A stretch of 64,000 nucleotides of DNA from Bacilli bacterium (GTDB lineage: Bacteria; Bacillota_I; Bacilli_A; RF39; UBA660), in contig JAFXXX010000019.1 in the NCBI GenBank assembly GCA_017542065.1, positions 1-64,000 of the forward strand, written 5' to 3'. Shown piece by piece: positions 34,712 to 43,678 of this stretch. The position numbers and the translations under genes were made by a program. The notes under the pieces are model-generated. The model was not told the DNA's origin. It saw nothing but the letters and a program-made list of their open reading frames with translations, and made no database searches. How positions within the stretch are numbered: the first letter of the stretch is position 1; each line of letters opens with the position of its first letter.

Positions 34712-36085
34712 ATGGAAGAATTAAAAATGGAAAAAATAGTTAATTATTGCAAACAATATGGTTTTGTATTCCCAGGAAGTGATATTTATGATGGATTTGC
34801 TAACACTTGGGATTTTGGGCCTGTTGGAGTAGAATTAAAAAACAATATTAAAAAAGCTTGGTGGAAGAGATTTGTTCAAGAAGACAAAGATACTTATGGA
34901 GTAGATGCTGGTATTTTAATGAATCCAAGAGTTTGGGAAGCATCTGGACACGTTCAATCTTTCTCAGATCCTAAAATGGATTGTAAGAAATGTAAACAAA
35001 GATTTAGAGCAGATAATATGATTGAAGAATTCTCTAAAGGAGAAGTTGCAGCTGAAGGTATGACTAACGAAGAAATGGAAAAATACATAGCTGATAATAA
35101 TATTAAATGCCCTCATTGTGGGGGATTTGATTGGTCTGAAATTAAACAATTTAAATTAATGTTTGAAACTAGTAGAGGTACAGTAGAAGGTTCTAAAGAT
35201 ACAGTTTATTTAAGACCTGAAACTTGCCAAGGTGAATATGTTAACTTCTTAAATGTTCAAAGAACTACTAGAGCTAAAGTACCATTTGCTATAGCACAAA
35301 TAGGTAAGTCATTTAGAAATGAAATAACTCCAGGTAATTTCTTATTTAGAACTATAGAATTTGAACAAATGGAACTTCAAAAATTCTGTAAAGATACAGA
35401 TTCAATGAATATATATAATAACTATAAAGAAAGAGCTTTAACATTTGCTAAAGATATTGGACTTGATCCTGAAAAACTAAGATTCCATGATCATGATAAA
35501 TTAGCTCACTATGCTAAAGCAGCATGTGATATTCAATATAGATTCCCAATTGGATGGGAAGAACTTAATGGTATTCATCATAGAGGAACTTGGGATTTAT
35601 CTAGACATACTGAGTTTAGTGGTAAATCACTTGAATATTTAGACCCTGAAACTAATGAAAAATATATACCTACAGTTATTGAGTATTCTATTGGTGCTGA
35701 TAGATTAACATTAGCTCTTTTATGTAATTCATATGAAGAACAACTACTTGAAAATGGTGAAACAAGAGAAGTTATGCATTTTCATCCTGCAATTGCTCCA
35801 TATAAAGCATGCATACTTCCATTAATTAAAAAGAATCATAGTGATAAAGCAATGGAAATATTTAATATTTTAAGTAAGTATTTCATGGTTTCATATGATG
35901 AATCTGGTTCTATTGGTAAAAGATATAGAAGAAATGATGCTATTGGAACTCCATTCTCAATTACAGTAGATGATGAAACATTAAATAATAACACTGTAAC
36001 TATTAGAGATAGAGATACAATGCAGCAAATTACTATCTCAGTAGATGAAGTAGTAGATTATATTAATAAAAAGATACAATTCTAG
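34712..36085 (+). CDS. glyS: Glycyl-tRNA synthetase, homodimeric type
   Basis: Class II GlyRS of the single-chain alpha2 kind, 457 residues. N-terminal YGFVFPGSDIYDGFANTWDFGP, zinc-like cysteines CKKCK and CPHC in the inserted region, motif 2 FRNEITPGNF and the C-terminal anticodon-binding domain. Bacillus uses the separate glyQ/glyS pair at this place after recO; this lineage has the one-chain enzyme in the same position. GGGAGG precedes the ATG; controlled by the T-box leader. Confidence 0.97.
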   Translation: MEELKMEKIVNYCKQYGFVFPGSDIYDGFANTWDFGPVGVELKNNIKKAWWKRFVQEDKDTYGVDAGILMNPRVWEASGHVQSFSDPKMDCKKCKQRFRADNMIEEFSKGEVAAEGMTNEEMEKYIADNNIKCPHCGGFDWSEIKQFKLMFETSRGTVEGSKDTVYLRPETCQGEYVNFLNVQRTTRAKVPFAIAQIGKSFRNEITPGNFLFRTIEFEQMELQKFCKDTDSMNIYNNYKERALTFAKDIGLDPEKLRFHDHDKLAHYAKAACDIQYRFPIGWEELNGIHHRGTWDLSRHTEFSGKSLEYLDPETNEKYIPTVIEYSIGADRLTLALLCNSYEEQLLENGETREVMHFHPAIAPYKACILPLIKKNHSDKAMEIFNILSKYFMVSYDESGSIGKRYRRNDAIGTPFSITVDDETLNNNTVTIRDRDTMQQITISVDEVVDYINKKIQF

Positions 36086-36095
36086 TATCTTTTTT
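36068..36095 (+). terminator. Terminator of glyS
   Basis: Stem AAAAAGATAC / GTATCTTTTT with a seven-base loop containing the stop codon; T-run follows. Confidence 0.88.
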
Positions 36096-36174
36096 ATTTA
36101 CATTTCATATTCATTATCTCTTTATTTTTACGTAAATATATGGTATTATGTATATAGTAATGGAGGATAAAGTT

Positions 36175-36570
36175 ATGGGAATATTTGATAAATTAATCGG
36201 TGATAAACCTGAAAACGGTGAAAACGTTGAAGATTCATATTATATAAATACAGTTGAGGAAGCTTATAAAAATCCTGATTCTGAAGGTAATAAAATGATA
36301 TTACTAGAACCAAGAGCTTACTCAGAAAGTCAACAAATAGCAGATCATTTAAAAAGAAGAAATACTATTGTTGTTAACTTAAAAAGAGTTACATCAGAGC
36401 AAGCTAAAAGAATTATAGATTTCTTATCTGGAACTCTATATGCTATTGGTGGTAATATGCAAAAACTTGGACCTGGTATATTCCTTTGTACTCCAAAGAA
36501 TATAAATGTTCAAGGAAAGATGACTGAAGAAGAAGATAAAAAGGCAAAATCAAAAGACGACGAAGAATAA
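36175..36570 (+). CDS. sepF: Cell division protein SepF
   Basis: SepF, 131 residues, links FtsZ to the membrane. N-terminal membrane-binding helix MGIFDKLIG, an acidic linker, then the SepF core with EPRAYSESQQIADHLKRRN and FLSGTLYAIGG. The ATG at 36175 follows ATGGAGGAT; the longer reading from 36148 overlaps this site. Followed by a DivIVA-like gene and ileS as in many Firmicutes, with ylmG and ylmH missing. Confidence 0.95.
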   Translation: MGIFDKLIGDKPENGENVEDSYYINTVEEAYKNPDSEGNKMILLEPRAYSESQQIADHLKRRNTIVVNLKRVTSEQAKRIIDFLSGTLYAIGGNMQKLGPGIFLCTPKNINVQGKMTEEEDKKAKSKDDEE

Positions 36571-36627
36571 TATTGATTTTAATATAAATTAGTGTTATTA
36601 TATGTCTTAATTCTTGGAAGTGGTATT

Positions 36628-36978
36628 ATGAATAAGTTTAAAAGAAGCTTGTTTGGATATAATACAAAAGAAGTAAATGCCTTTATAGATGACATTATTA
36701 AAAATGTAGAGAAAATAATTAAATCTAATAAAGAAAAAACTGAAAAGATTCAAAAACTTGAAAATGAAATTGCTTATTTAAAAAAGTATCCAAACAAAAA
36801 TTTAGTTCAAAGTGATGAAGAACTAAGTAAAACACTTAGTGATAGTATTCTTTTGACTAAAAATACTACTAAAGCTATCCAAAGGGTAGAAGACGAGAGA
36901 ATTAATATTATAAAAGAGAAGTTAACAAAAACTATTGAGGAACAAAAAAGACTTCTTGATGAATTAGATAAAAAATAA
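36628..36978 (+). CDS. Short DivIVA/GpsB-like protein
   Basis: A 116-residue protein with a DivIVA-type N-terminus (FKRSLFGYNTKEVNAFIDDI) followed by coiled coil to the end. It lacks the long second coiled coil of DivIVA, so in size it is closer to GpsB. Its place between sepF and ileS is the divIVA position. The ATG at 36628 follows GGAAGTGG. The stop codon is directly followed by the ileS T-box leader. Confidence 0.85.
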   Translation: MNKFKRSLFGYNTKEVNAFIDDIIKNVEKIIKSNKEKTEKIQKLENEIAYLKKYPNKNLVQSDEELSKTLSDSILLTKNTTKAIQRVEDERINIIKEKLTKTIEEQKRLLDELDKK

Positions 36979-36979
36979 A

Positions 36980-37184
36980 TGATGAAGACGGATATTTATA
37001 GATGTTTTAAGAGAGTTATCGTTTGGTGAAAGATAATAACTATATAAATATTAGATCACTTCTGATATCCTTATTTAAGTTAATAGAATAAGGCGTATAT
37101 ATGCGTTAAATAATTAAGAGCATAGATATCTATGAAGTAAGGTGGTACCGCTATAATTAGTCCTTACATCATAGATATTTTTTT
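36980..37184 (+). ncRNA. T-box leader of ileS (specifier ATC)
   Basis: T-box core TGGTACCGC at 37143-37151 with arms TAAGG / CCTTA. Stem I begins GATGAAGACGGATAT, pairs GGATAT with ATATCC (37065-37070), carries the AGAGAG bulge and a GGTGAAAG apical loop, and presents ATC (37055-37057) before ACTTCTGA. Terminator arms ATATCTATGA (37126-37135) / TCATAGATAT (37169-37178), then T residues. The leader starts one or two bases after the upstream stop, so no promoter fits between; transcription must come from sepF or from inside the DivIVA-like gene. Confidence 0.93.
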
Positions 37185-37204
37185 ATTTTAAAGGAGGAAA
37201 TAAA

Positions 37205-40200
37205 ATGGAGTTTAAGAAATTAGATAAAAGAGAAAACTATGTTAAAGAACAAGAACAAGTAGAAAAATGGAAACAAGAAGATATCTTAAACAAAACAATT
37301 GATAATAGAAAAGGATGTGATAACTGGGTTTTCTATGATGGACCTGCTACTGCTAATGGTAATCCAGGATTACATCATATGGTTGCTAAGTTAATTAAAG
37401 ATTCTTTCTGTAAATATCAAACTATGAAGGGTAAGAGAGTACTTAGAAAAGTTGGATGGGATACTCATGGATTACCTGTAGAAGTTAATGTAGAAAAACA
37501 ATTAGGATTCACTGGTAAATCAGATATTGAAAAATATGGTATAGAAAAATTCAATAAGAAATGTAAAGAAAGCGTTTGGGAAAACGAGACTGCTTTTAGA
37601 AATCTTACTGAAAAGATGGGTCAATTTATTGATCTAGATAATAGATATATAACATATGATAATGATTATATTGAAACTGAATGGTGGATCTTAAAGAAAT
37701 TCTTCGATGAAGGATTATTCTATGAAGGAGTTAAGATTATGCCTTGGTGTCCTAGATGTGGTACAGGACTTGCTTCACATGAAGTTGCTCAAGGTTATAA
37801 AGAAGTAACTGCTAATACTGTTATTGTTCCATTTAAATCTAAAGATGATAATTCATATTTCTTAGTTTGGACTACAACACCATGGACATTAATATCAAAT
37901 GTTGCATTATGTGTTAATCCTAATGAAGAATATGTTAAAGTTGAATCTAAAGGATATAAATTTATACTTGCTAAAGCATTAGTTAATAGTGTTTTAGGAG
38001 ATGAATATAAAGTTCTTGAAACATATAAAGGTAAAGACCTTGAATATAAAGAATATGAACAATTAATACCTAGTTTAGATGTACCTGGTAAAGCATTCTT
38101 TGTTACATGTGATGATTATGTAACTATGTCTGATGGTACTGGTATAGTTCATATAGCTCCTGCATTTGGTGAAGATGATGCTAAAGTAGGAAAGAAATAT
38201 AAATTACCATATGTTAATCCAGTAGGTGAAGATGCTGTCTATACTGATGGATTATGGAAAGGTATGAATATATTTGATGCTGATCTTGAAGTTGTTAAAT
38301 ATTTAGCTACTAATGATAAATTATTTAAAAAACAAAAGATGGTTCACGAATATCCTCATTGTTGGAGATGTGATTCACCACTTGTTTACTATTCAAGACC
38401 ATCATATTACTTAGAAGTAACTAAGTTACAAGATAAGATTATTAAAGCTAATAAAACAGTTAACTGGTATCCAGAATTCGTTGGTGATAAGAGATTTGGT
38501 AACTGGCTTGAAAATATGAATGACTGGGCAATATCTAGAAATAGATATTGGGGAACTCCACTTCCTTTATGGAAATGTGAATGTGGTCATATGGAAATGA
38601 TTGGTTCAAGAGAAGAACTTAAAGAAAAAGCAATTGAAAAGGTTGATCCTAAAACAATTGATTTACATAGACCATTTGTAGATGATATTCATATTAAATG
38701 TCCTGATTGTGGTAAAGAAATGCATAGAACACCAGAAGTTATCGATTGTTGGTTTGATTCAGGTGCTATGCCATTTAGTCAATATCATTATCCATTTGAA
38801 AATAAAGAATTATGGGAAGAACAATTCCCTGCGGACTTTATAGCAGAAGGTATTGACCAAACTAGAGGATGGTTCTATTCATTACTAGTTATATCAGTAT
38901 TTGTAACTGGTAAATCTCCATATAAAAATGTATTAGTAAATGACTTATTACTTGATAAAAATGGTCAAAAAATGCATAAATCTAAAGGTAATGCAGTTGA
39001 ACCATTTACTACTATGAAACAATATGGAGCAGATGAAGTTAGATGGTATTTACCATTTACATCTCCAACTTGGACTCCAATTAAATTTGATGAAGAAGGT
39101 ATTAAAGAAGTTCATTCTAAGTTCTTTAATCCATTAAAAAATACATATTCATTCTTTGAAACATATGCTAATATCGATAAGATTGATATAAATGAATGTA
39201 ATATTCCATATGAAGATAGAGAAGAAATAGATAAATGGTTATTATCTAAATATAACAAATTAGTTAGAAATGTAACTAAGGGTTATGATGAATATGATTT
39301 AAATAATGTAACTAGATTAATTACTAACTTTGTATCAGAAGATTTATCTAACTGGTATATTAGAAGAAATAGAGATAGATTCTGGGGATCTGCTATAGAT
39401 AATTCTAAAAAAGCAGTTTATATAACTACATATGAAGTATTATCTGGTCTTTGTAAATTAATTGCTCCAATAGCATCATTTACTGCTGAAGAATTATATA
39501 GTAACCTTGGGTTTACTACTTCAGTTCATTTAGAAGACTTCCCAGTATGCGATGAGGCGTTAATTAACGCTGAAATAGAAGAAAAAATGGACTTAGTAAG
39601 GGATTTAATCAGTCTTGGTAGAAATGCCCGTGAAGAGGTTAAAATTAAGGTTAGACAACCTATTAGTAAAATAGTTCTTGATGGTAATAAAGAAGAAATT
39701 CTTGGAGACTTAAAAGAATTAATTAGAGAAGAATTAAATGTTAAAGAAATTGAGTTTACTAAAGAACTTGATAAGTATATGACATTTGAAATTAAACCTA
39801 ACTTTAAAGTATGTGGTAAAGAATTTGGACCATCTATTAAGGAATTACAAGAAAAATTATCTAATCTATCAGATGATGATAAATCTAAGGTTGTTAATAA
39901 AGAAACTATTACTCTAAATATAGCAGGAGAAGATAAAGAAATAACTCCTGAAATGGTTGATATAAGAATAAATGCTAAAGAAGGATTTGATGCAGCATTT
40001 ATGAATAATAACTTCGTTATAATTGATACTGTTTTAACAGATGAATTAATTAATGAAGGAATTGTTAGAGAATTAATCTCTAAAGTACAAAATCTTAGAA
40101 AAGAAAAAGATTTCAATGTAGTAGATAGAATTAAATTAATCTATTCTGGTGATATAGCTTATATAATTGATAATTATAAAGAAATAATTATGAAAGAAAC

Positions 40201-40297
40201 ATTAGCTAATGAAATAGAAGTTAATGATAAATTAACTAAAGAATATGATTTAAACGGTAAGATCGTTAAATTAGATGTTAAAAAGATTGATTTTTAA
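37205..40297 (+). CDS. ileS: Isoleucyl-tRNA synthetase, IleRS2 type
   Basis: A class I synthetase of 1030 residues. The first signature is not HIGH but GLHH (Gly55-Leu-His57-His58, in ANGNPGLHH), the swapped form known from part of the IleRS2 clade; KMHKS is at 589-593. The editing domain (CP1) lies between, with CPRCG and CPDCG zinc-like pairs. The C-terminus is the long form with IleRS2-like trailing domains rather than the zinc-finger end of Bacillus IleRS. AAAGGAGG precedes the ATG. It lies after sepF-divIVA as in Firmicutes, so the type was exchanged in place or inherited within this lineage. Confidence 0.95.
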   Translation: MEFKKLDKRENYVKEQEQVEKWKQEDILNKTIDNRKGCDNWVFYDGPATANGNPGLHHMVAKLIKDSFCKYQTMKGKRVLRKVGWDTHGLPVEVNVEKQLGFTGKSDIEKYGIEKFNKKCKESVWENETAFRNLTEKMGQFIDLDNRYITYDNDYIETEWWILKKFFDEGLFYEGVKIMPWCPRCGTGLASHEVAQGYKEVTANTVIVPFKSKDDNSYFLVWTTTPWTLISNVALCVNPNEEYVKVESKGYKFILAKALVNSVLGDEYKVLETYKGKDLEYKEYEQLIPSLDVPGKAFFVTCDDYVTMSDGTGIVHIAPAFGEDDAKVGKKYKLPYVNPVGEDAVYTDGLWKGMNIFDADLEVVKYLATNDKLFKKQKMVHEYPHCWRCDSPLVYYSRPSYYLEVTKLQDKIIKANKTVNWYPEFVGDKRFGNWLENMNDWAISRNRYWGTPLPLWKCECGHMEMIGSREELKEKAIEKVDPKTIDLHRPFVDDIHIKCPDCGKEMHRTPEVIDCWFDSGAMPFSQYHYPFENKELWEEQFPADFIAEGIDQTRGWFYSLLVISVFVTGKSPYKNVLVNDLLLDKNGQKMHKSKGNAVEPFTTMKQYGADEVRWYLPFTSPTWTPIKFDEEGIKEVHSKFFNPLKNTYSFFETYANIDKIDINECNIPYEDREEIDKWLLSKYNKLVRNVTKGYDEYDLNNVTRLITNFVSEDLSNWYIRRNRDRFWGSAIDNSKKAVYITTYEVLSGLCKLIAPIASFTAEELYSNLGFTTSVHLEDFPVCDEALINAEIEEKMDLVRDLISLGRNAREEVKIKVRQPISKIVLDGNKEEILGDLKELIREELNVKEIEFTKELDKYMTFEIKPNFKVCGKEFGPSIKELQEKLSNLSDDDKSKVVNKETITLNIAGEDKEITPEMVDIRINAKEGFDAAFMNNNFVIIDTVLTDELINEGIVRELISKVQNLRKEKDFNVVDRIKLIYSGDIAYIIDNYKEIIMKETLANEIEVNDKLTKEYDLNGKIVKLDVKKIDF

Positions 40298-40336
40298 TAA
40301 AAAATAGAATATAATCTTACTTGCTGGAGAAAAATT

Positions 40337-40783
40337 ATGAATATAAGTTTAATAAAATTATTTTCAGGTGTGACTGATAGAATTGATATTAATGAAGAAA
40401 TAACTATTCCAGAAGAATATTATACTTATGATATTAAATCTATAAGTCCAGTTAAATTAGATGGTTATTTATATTTAGATGAATTAGATAATTTATCTAT
40501 TAATTTAAATGTTAAGTGTGATTTAACTTTAAAATCATCAATATCATTAAATGATGTAGATTTTCCAATAAATATTAATATTGATGAATTAGACTTTGAT
40601 GATGAAAATAAAAAAATAACTAATTCTATTGATTTAATTCCAATTATATGGCAAAATATATTGATAGAGATCCCAATTAGGGTGACAGATTCATCAAATG
40701 ATGAAGATATTTCTGATAAATATATTAAAAAAGAAGAAATTGATGAAAGATTATCTAAGTTAAAAGATTTCTTAGATGAATAA
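40337..40783 (+). CDS. YceD/DUF177 family protein
   Basis: A 148-residue member of the YceD (DUF177) family, an acidic protein needed for 23S rRNA accumulation in some organisms. The YLYLDELDNLSINLNVKCDLTL stretch corresponds to the conserved middle region. It lies just upstream of rpmF, its near-universal neighbour. Confidence 0.88.
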   Translation: MNISLIKLFSGVTDRIDINEEITIPEEYYTYDIKSISPVKLDGYLYLDELDNLSINLNVKCDLTLKSSISLNDVDFPININIDELDFDDENKKITNSIDLIPIIWQNILIEIPIRVTDSSNDEDISDKYIKKEEIDERLSKLKDFLDE

Positions 40784-40798
40784 GGAAGGAGTGATATT

Positions 40799-40990
40799 AT
40801 GGCAGTTCCATTTAGAAAAGTATCTAAAACTAGCGGAAGAATGAGAAGAACTCATTATAAATTAGAAGCTACAAGTACAGTTAAATGTCCAAATTGTGGT
40901 GCAGCTATTAAAGCTCATAGAGCATGTAAAGAATGTGGATATTATAACGGTAAAGAAGTTGTTAAAAAGAGTGAAAAAGAAACTAAGTAA
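40799..40990 (+). CDS. rpmF: 50S ribosomal protein L32
   Basis: L32, 63 residues, with [19 protein letters not shown] at the start and a zinc ribbon CPNCG ... CKECG. AAGGAGTG precedes the ATG, 15 bases after yceD. The Lys/Glu tail is slightly longer than usual. Confidence 0.97.
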   Translation: MAVPFRKVSKTSGRMRRTHYKLEATSTVKCPNCGAAIKAHRACKECGYYNGKEVVKKSEKETK

Positions 40991-41005
40991 TTAGTTTCTT
41001 TTTTT
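40976..41005 (+). terminator. Terminator of rpmF
   Basis: Stem AAAGAAACTAA / TTAGTTTCTTT with a GTAA loop and a long T-run. The last two T residues belong to the next promoter's -35. Confidence 0.9.
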
Positions 41006-41031
41006 GACAAATATAGCAAAATAAGTATAAT
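41004..41031 (+). promoter_or_regulatory. Promoter of the 41056 gene, -35 in the U-tract
   Basis: TTGACA (41004-41009), a 16-base spacer and TATAAT (41026-41031). The -35 starts inside the T-run of the rpmF terminator. Confidence 0.75.
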
Positions 41032-41055
41032 AAATGCATTCAAAGAGGGGTTATT

Positions 41056-41658
41056 ATGATTACATTAACTGAAAATGAATATAAAAATAGAAAAAACCAT
41101 ATAGTAGAATCATGTTCTTATAATACAGTAGATATGGTTAAATCATGTTTATGTAGTGAATGTGCTAAATGTAAAGGAAATTGTTGCTCAAATTATCCTT
41201 GTACATTATCTCCTAGAGAGTTTATAGATATAAATAACATAGAATATATGAAAAATGTATTAGATATAGGTGTTTTAGCTATAGCTCCAGGTAATATTTT
41301 ATGTAAATACTATATAATTAGACCAAGAGGTTCTAAAGATTTAGATACTATTGTTACAGGATATGTAGAAGCTCCTAATAGTTGTATCTTACAAGGACCA
41401 AAAGGATGTATATTAGATCCGTTATTTAGACCTACAGATGGTTTATTATTAATGCCTGAAAGACATTATAAAGAAATAAAATGTGTACCACATTATAGTG
41501 AATTTAAAGTAATGGAAGATTGGTTAAAATATCAAGATGTATTAAGAGAATTAAGAAAAATATATAAAGATAAAGAAATAGATATGCCTCCTGCAAATGA
41601 AGAAACTGCTAAGAAGTATACACTTGCTATGTTAGGATGTAAAAAAGGAACAAAATAA
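41056..41658 (+). CDS. Cysteine-cluster protein, YkgJ-like
   Basis: A 200-residue protein with a Cys cluster near residues 31-49 (C-x-C-x2-C-x2-C-x3-CC-x4-C) and further cysteines in the C-terminal half, resembling YkgJ-type putative metal-chelating proteins. There is no signal peptide or membrane segment. It has its own promoter and terminator. The family call is moderate; the function is unknown. Confidence 0.7.
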   Translation: MITLTENEYKNRKNHIVESCSYNTVDMVKSCLCSECAKCKGNCCSNYPCTLSPREFIDINNIEYMKNVLDIGVLAIAPGNILCKYYIIRPRGSKDLDTIVTGYVEAPNSCILQGPKGCILDPLFRPTDGLLLMPERHYKEIKCVPHYSEFKVMEDWLKYQDVLRELRKIYKDKEIDMPPANEETAKKYTLAMLGCKKGTK

Positions 41659-41672
41659 TTGTTTCTTTTTTT
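41645..41672 (+). terminator. Terminator of the 41056 gene
   Basis: Stem AAGGAACAA / TTGTTTCTT (G-T pair included) around the stop codon, then seven T. Confidence 0.8.
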
Positions 41673-41713
41673 CTATTTATAGTATAATATACTTAAGTAG
41701 GAATGGTGATAAT

Positions 41714-42835
41714 ATGAAGAAAAAGATAGAAAAAGAAGATGAAATTAGATATTATGGCGCTAAAGTATTAAAAATATTATTATTTTTATTATTTATAATT
41801 GCTATATATGCTATTTTATTAATTAATAAACAATTAAAATTAACTAAAATTATATGGAGTATATTAACAGTTATTTCACCATTATTCTTTGGTGTAATTA
41901 TAGCTTATATATTAAATCCATTAATAACTAGAATGTCTAAAGGTAAATTAAATAGATTTGTTGCTACAAGTATAGTTTATTTAGTTATTTTAGGTATTAT
42001 ATATTTAATAGGATCTTATTTAATACCATCACTTGGTAAAGAAATATCTGAATTATTTAAATATATTCCAAATGTATTTAATACAGTAACTAAGTCAATT
42101 ACAAGTTTATTTAATAAACTAAATCTTAGTGAATCATTAACTTCATCAATTATTAAAACAATTAAAACAACAGGAACTAACTATGTAAATACACTTACAA
42201 CTACTATTCCTGATCATGCTATTTCGTTTACAACTAAGTTTGTATCTAGAATAGGTGGTATATTAATTAGTTTAATTATAAGTTTCTATCTATTAATAGA
42301 CTTTAATAGAGCAGCTGATTATATTTATATATTTATTCCTAAAAAATATAAAGAAGGAACTCATAAATTATTAACTACTATATCAGAACAAGTATTCTCA
42401 TTTGTTAAAGGTACTGGTTTAATAGCAATACTAGTATTTATAGTATCTTGTATAGCATTTATGGTATCTGGTTTAAAAGGTGCTGTATTCTTTGCTTTAT
42501 GGAATGCGATAACAAATATTATTCCATATATTGGACCATGGATTGGTGGTATTCCAATAGTAGTATTTGCATTTGCTACTGATTTTAGACTAGGTATTAT
42601 AGTATTAGTTATAGTAATAGTTATTCAAGTACTTGAAAGTTATATCTTACATCCAATAGTAATGAGTAAGACTATGAAACTTCATCCAGTAACAATAATA
42701 ATTAGTTTATTGATATTTGAACACTTCTTTGGTATAATAGGTATGCTTTTAGCAACACCTATAACTGCTATTTTAAAAACAATAGTAATTTACTTAAATG
42801 ATAGGTATAAAATTACAGAAAGATTAACAAAATAA
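41714..42835 (+). CDS. AI-2E family permease (YrrI-like)
   Basis: A 373-residue polytopic membrane protein of the AI-2E transporter/PerM family. Transmembrane segments lie at about 20-40, 48-70, 80-100, 185-205 and then four more in the C-terminal third; family motifs are NIIPYIGPWIGGIP and EHFFGIIGMLLATP. In Bacillus the homologue yrrI also lies upstream of alaS. A -10 TATAAT is at 41683-41688, and GGTGAT precedes the ATG. Substrates differ between members of the family, so AI-2 export is not implied. Confidence 0.9.
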   Translation: MKKKIEKEDEIRYYGAKVLKILLFLLFIIAIYAILLINKQLKLTKIIWSILTVISPLFFGVIIAYILNPLITRMSKGKLNRFVATSIVYLVILGIIYLIGSYLIPSLGKEISELFKYIPNVFNTVTKSITSLFNKLNLSESLTSSIIKTIKTTGTNYVNTLTTTIPDHAISFTTKFVSRIGGILISLIISFYLLIDFNRAADYIYIFIPKKYKEGTHKLLTTISEQVFSFVKGTGLIAILVFIVSCIAFMVSGLKGAVFFALWNAITNIIPYIGPWIGGIPIVVFAFATDFRLGIIVLVIVIVIQVLESYILHPIVMSKTMKLHPVTIIISLLIFEHFFGIIGMLLATPITAILKTIVIYLNDRYKITERLTK

Positions 42836-43025
42836 TATAATAGAAAAGTAATTAATTAATAATTTATAGAGAGTTAACGGTTGGTGTAAGTTAATAATTA
42901 TAATTAATGAAAGCTACTATTATTTATGCATGAAAACATGCCGGGTATCCGTTATAATAATTAAGTAAAACTGAGGATGGTACCGCCTAAATGGCTCCTT
43001 ATATAGGGAATACCATTCTTTTTTT
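42836..43025 (+). ncRNA. T-box leader of cmk-alaS (specifier GCT)
   Basis: T-box core ATGGTACCGC at 42977-42986. Stem I has AGAGAG, a GGTTGGTG apical region and the Ala codon GCT (42913-42915) followed by ACT. The terminator pairs GGATGGTA (42975-42982) with TACCATTC (43011-43018) before seven T, so it competes with the antiterminator directly. A TATAAT (42836-42841) starts right after the upstream stop codon. The first gene after the leader is cmk; alaS is second. Confidence 0.92.
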
Positions 43026-43036
43026 GGAGGTAAAAT

Positions 43037-43678
43037 ATGATAATAGCAATTGATGGTCCAGCAGGAGCTGGTAAAGGAACTATTTCTAAGTTATTAGCTA
43101 AAAGATTAAATGCAGTATATATTGATACTGGTTCAATGTATAGAAGTTTAACTTATAAAGTACTTAGAGATAATATAGATATGACTTCTGAAGAATTAGT
43201 AGCTAAAGCACTCAAAGAAGCTAATTTAGAGATAACTAAAGATGATAGAAATCTATTAGACGGAGAAGATATAACTCCTTATATTAGAACTGAAGAAATA
43301 AACAAAAATATATCTATAATATGTAGTTATCCTAGTGTTAGAGAGCAAATGAGAGTAAAACAAAGAGCTTTTGCTAAAAATAACGATATTGTAATGGAAG
43401 GTAGAGATATTACTACAGAAGTATTTCCAGATGCAGATTATAAGTTTTATCTAGATGCTTCTATTGAAGAAAGAACTAATAGAAGAGTTAAACAAAACGA
43501 AGAATTAGGTTTAGAATCTAATTATGATGAAATATATGAAAGTATAAAGAATAGAGATCATAGTGATATGACTAGAAAATATGGAGCATTAAAAAGAACT
43601 CCTGAACAAATATATATTGATTCTAGTAATATGACTATTGAAGAAGTAGTAGATTATATGATGGAGGTAATCAAATGA
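43037..43678 (+). CDS. cmk: Cytidylate kinase
   Basis: CMP/dCMP kinase, 213 residues. P-loop GPAGAGKGT at 6-14, the DTGSMYRSLTY segment that binds the nucleotide, GRDITTEVFPDA, and the C-terminal DSSNMTIEEV typical of bacterial Cmk. TTTGGAGG precedes the ATG. It overlaps alaS by four bases (ATGA), so the two are translationally coupled and both follow the alanine T-box. cmk normally lies near rpsA or der, not with alaS. Confidence 0.97.
   Translation: MIIAIDGPAGAGKGTISKLLAKRLNAVYIDTGSMYRSLTYKVLRDNIDMTSEELVAKALKEANLEITKDDRNLLDGEDITPYIRTEEINKNISIICSYPSVREQMRVKQRAFAKNNDIVMEGRDITTEVFPDADYKFYLDASIEERTNRRVKQNEELGLESNYDEIYESIKNRDHSDMTRKYGALKRTPEQIYIDSSNMTIEEVVDYMMEVIK

Noticed and set aside
39526..40116. 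Antisense frame of 196 codons inside ileS
   Set aside because: Entirely within the conserved C-terminal coding part of ileS, with no independent signals.
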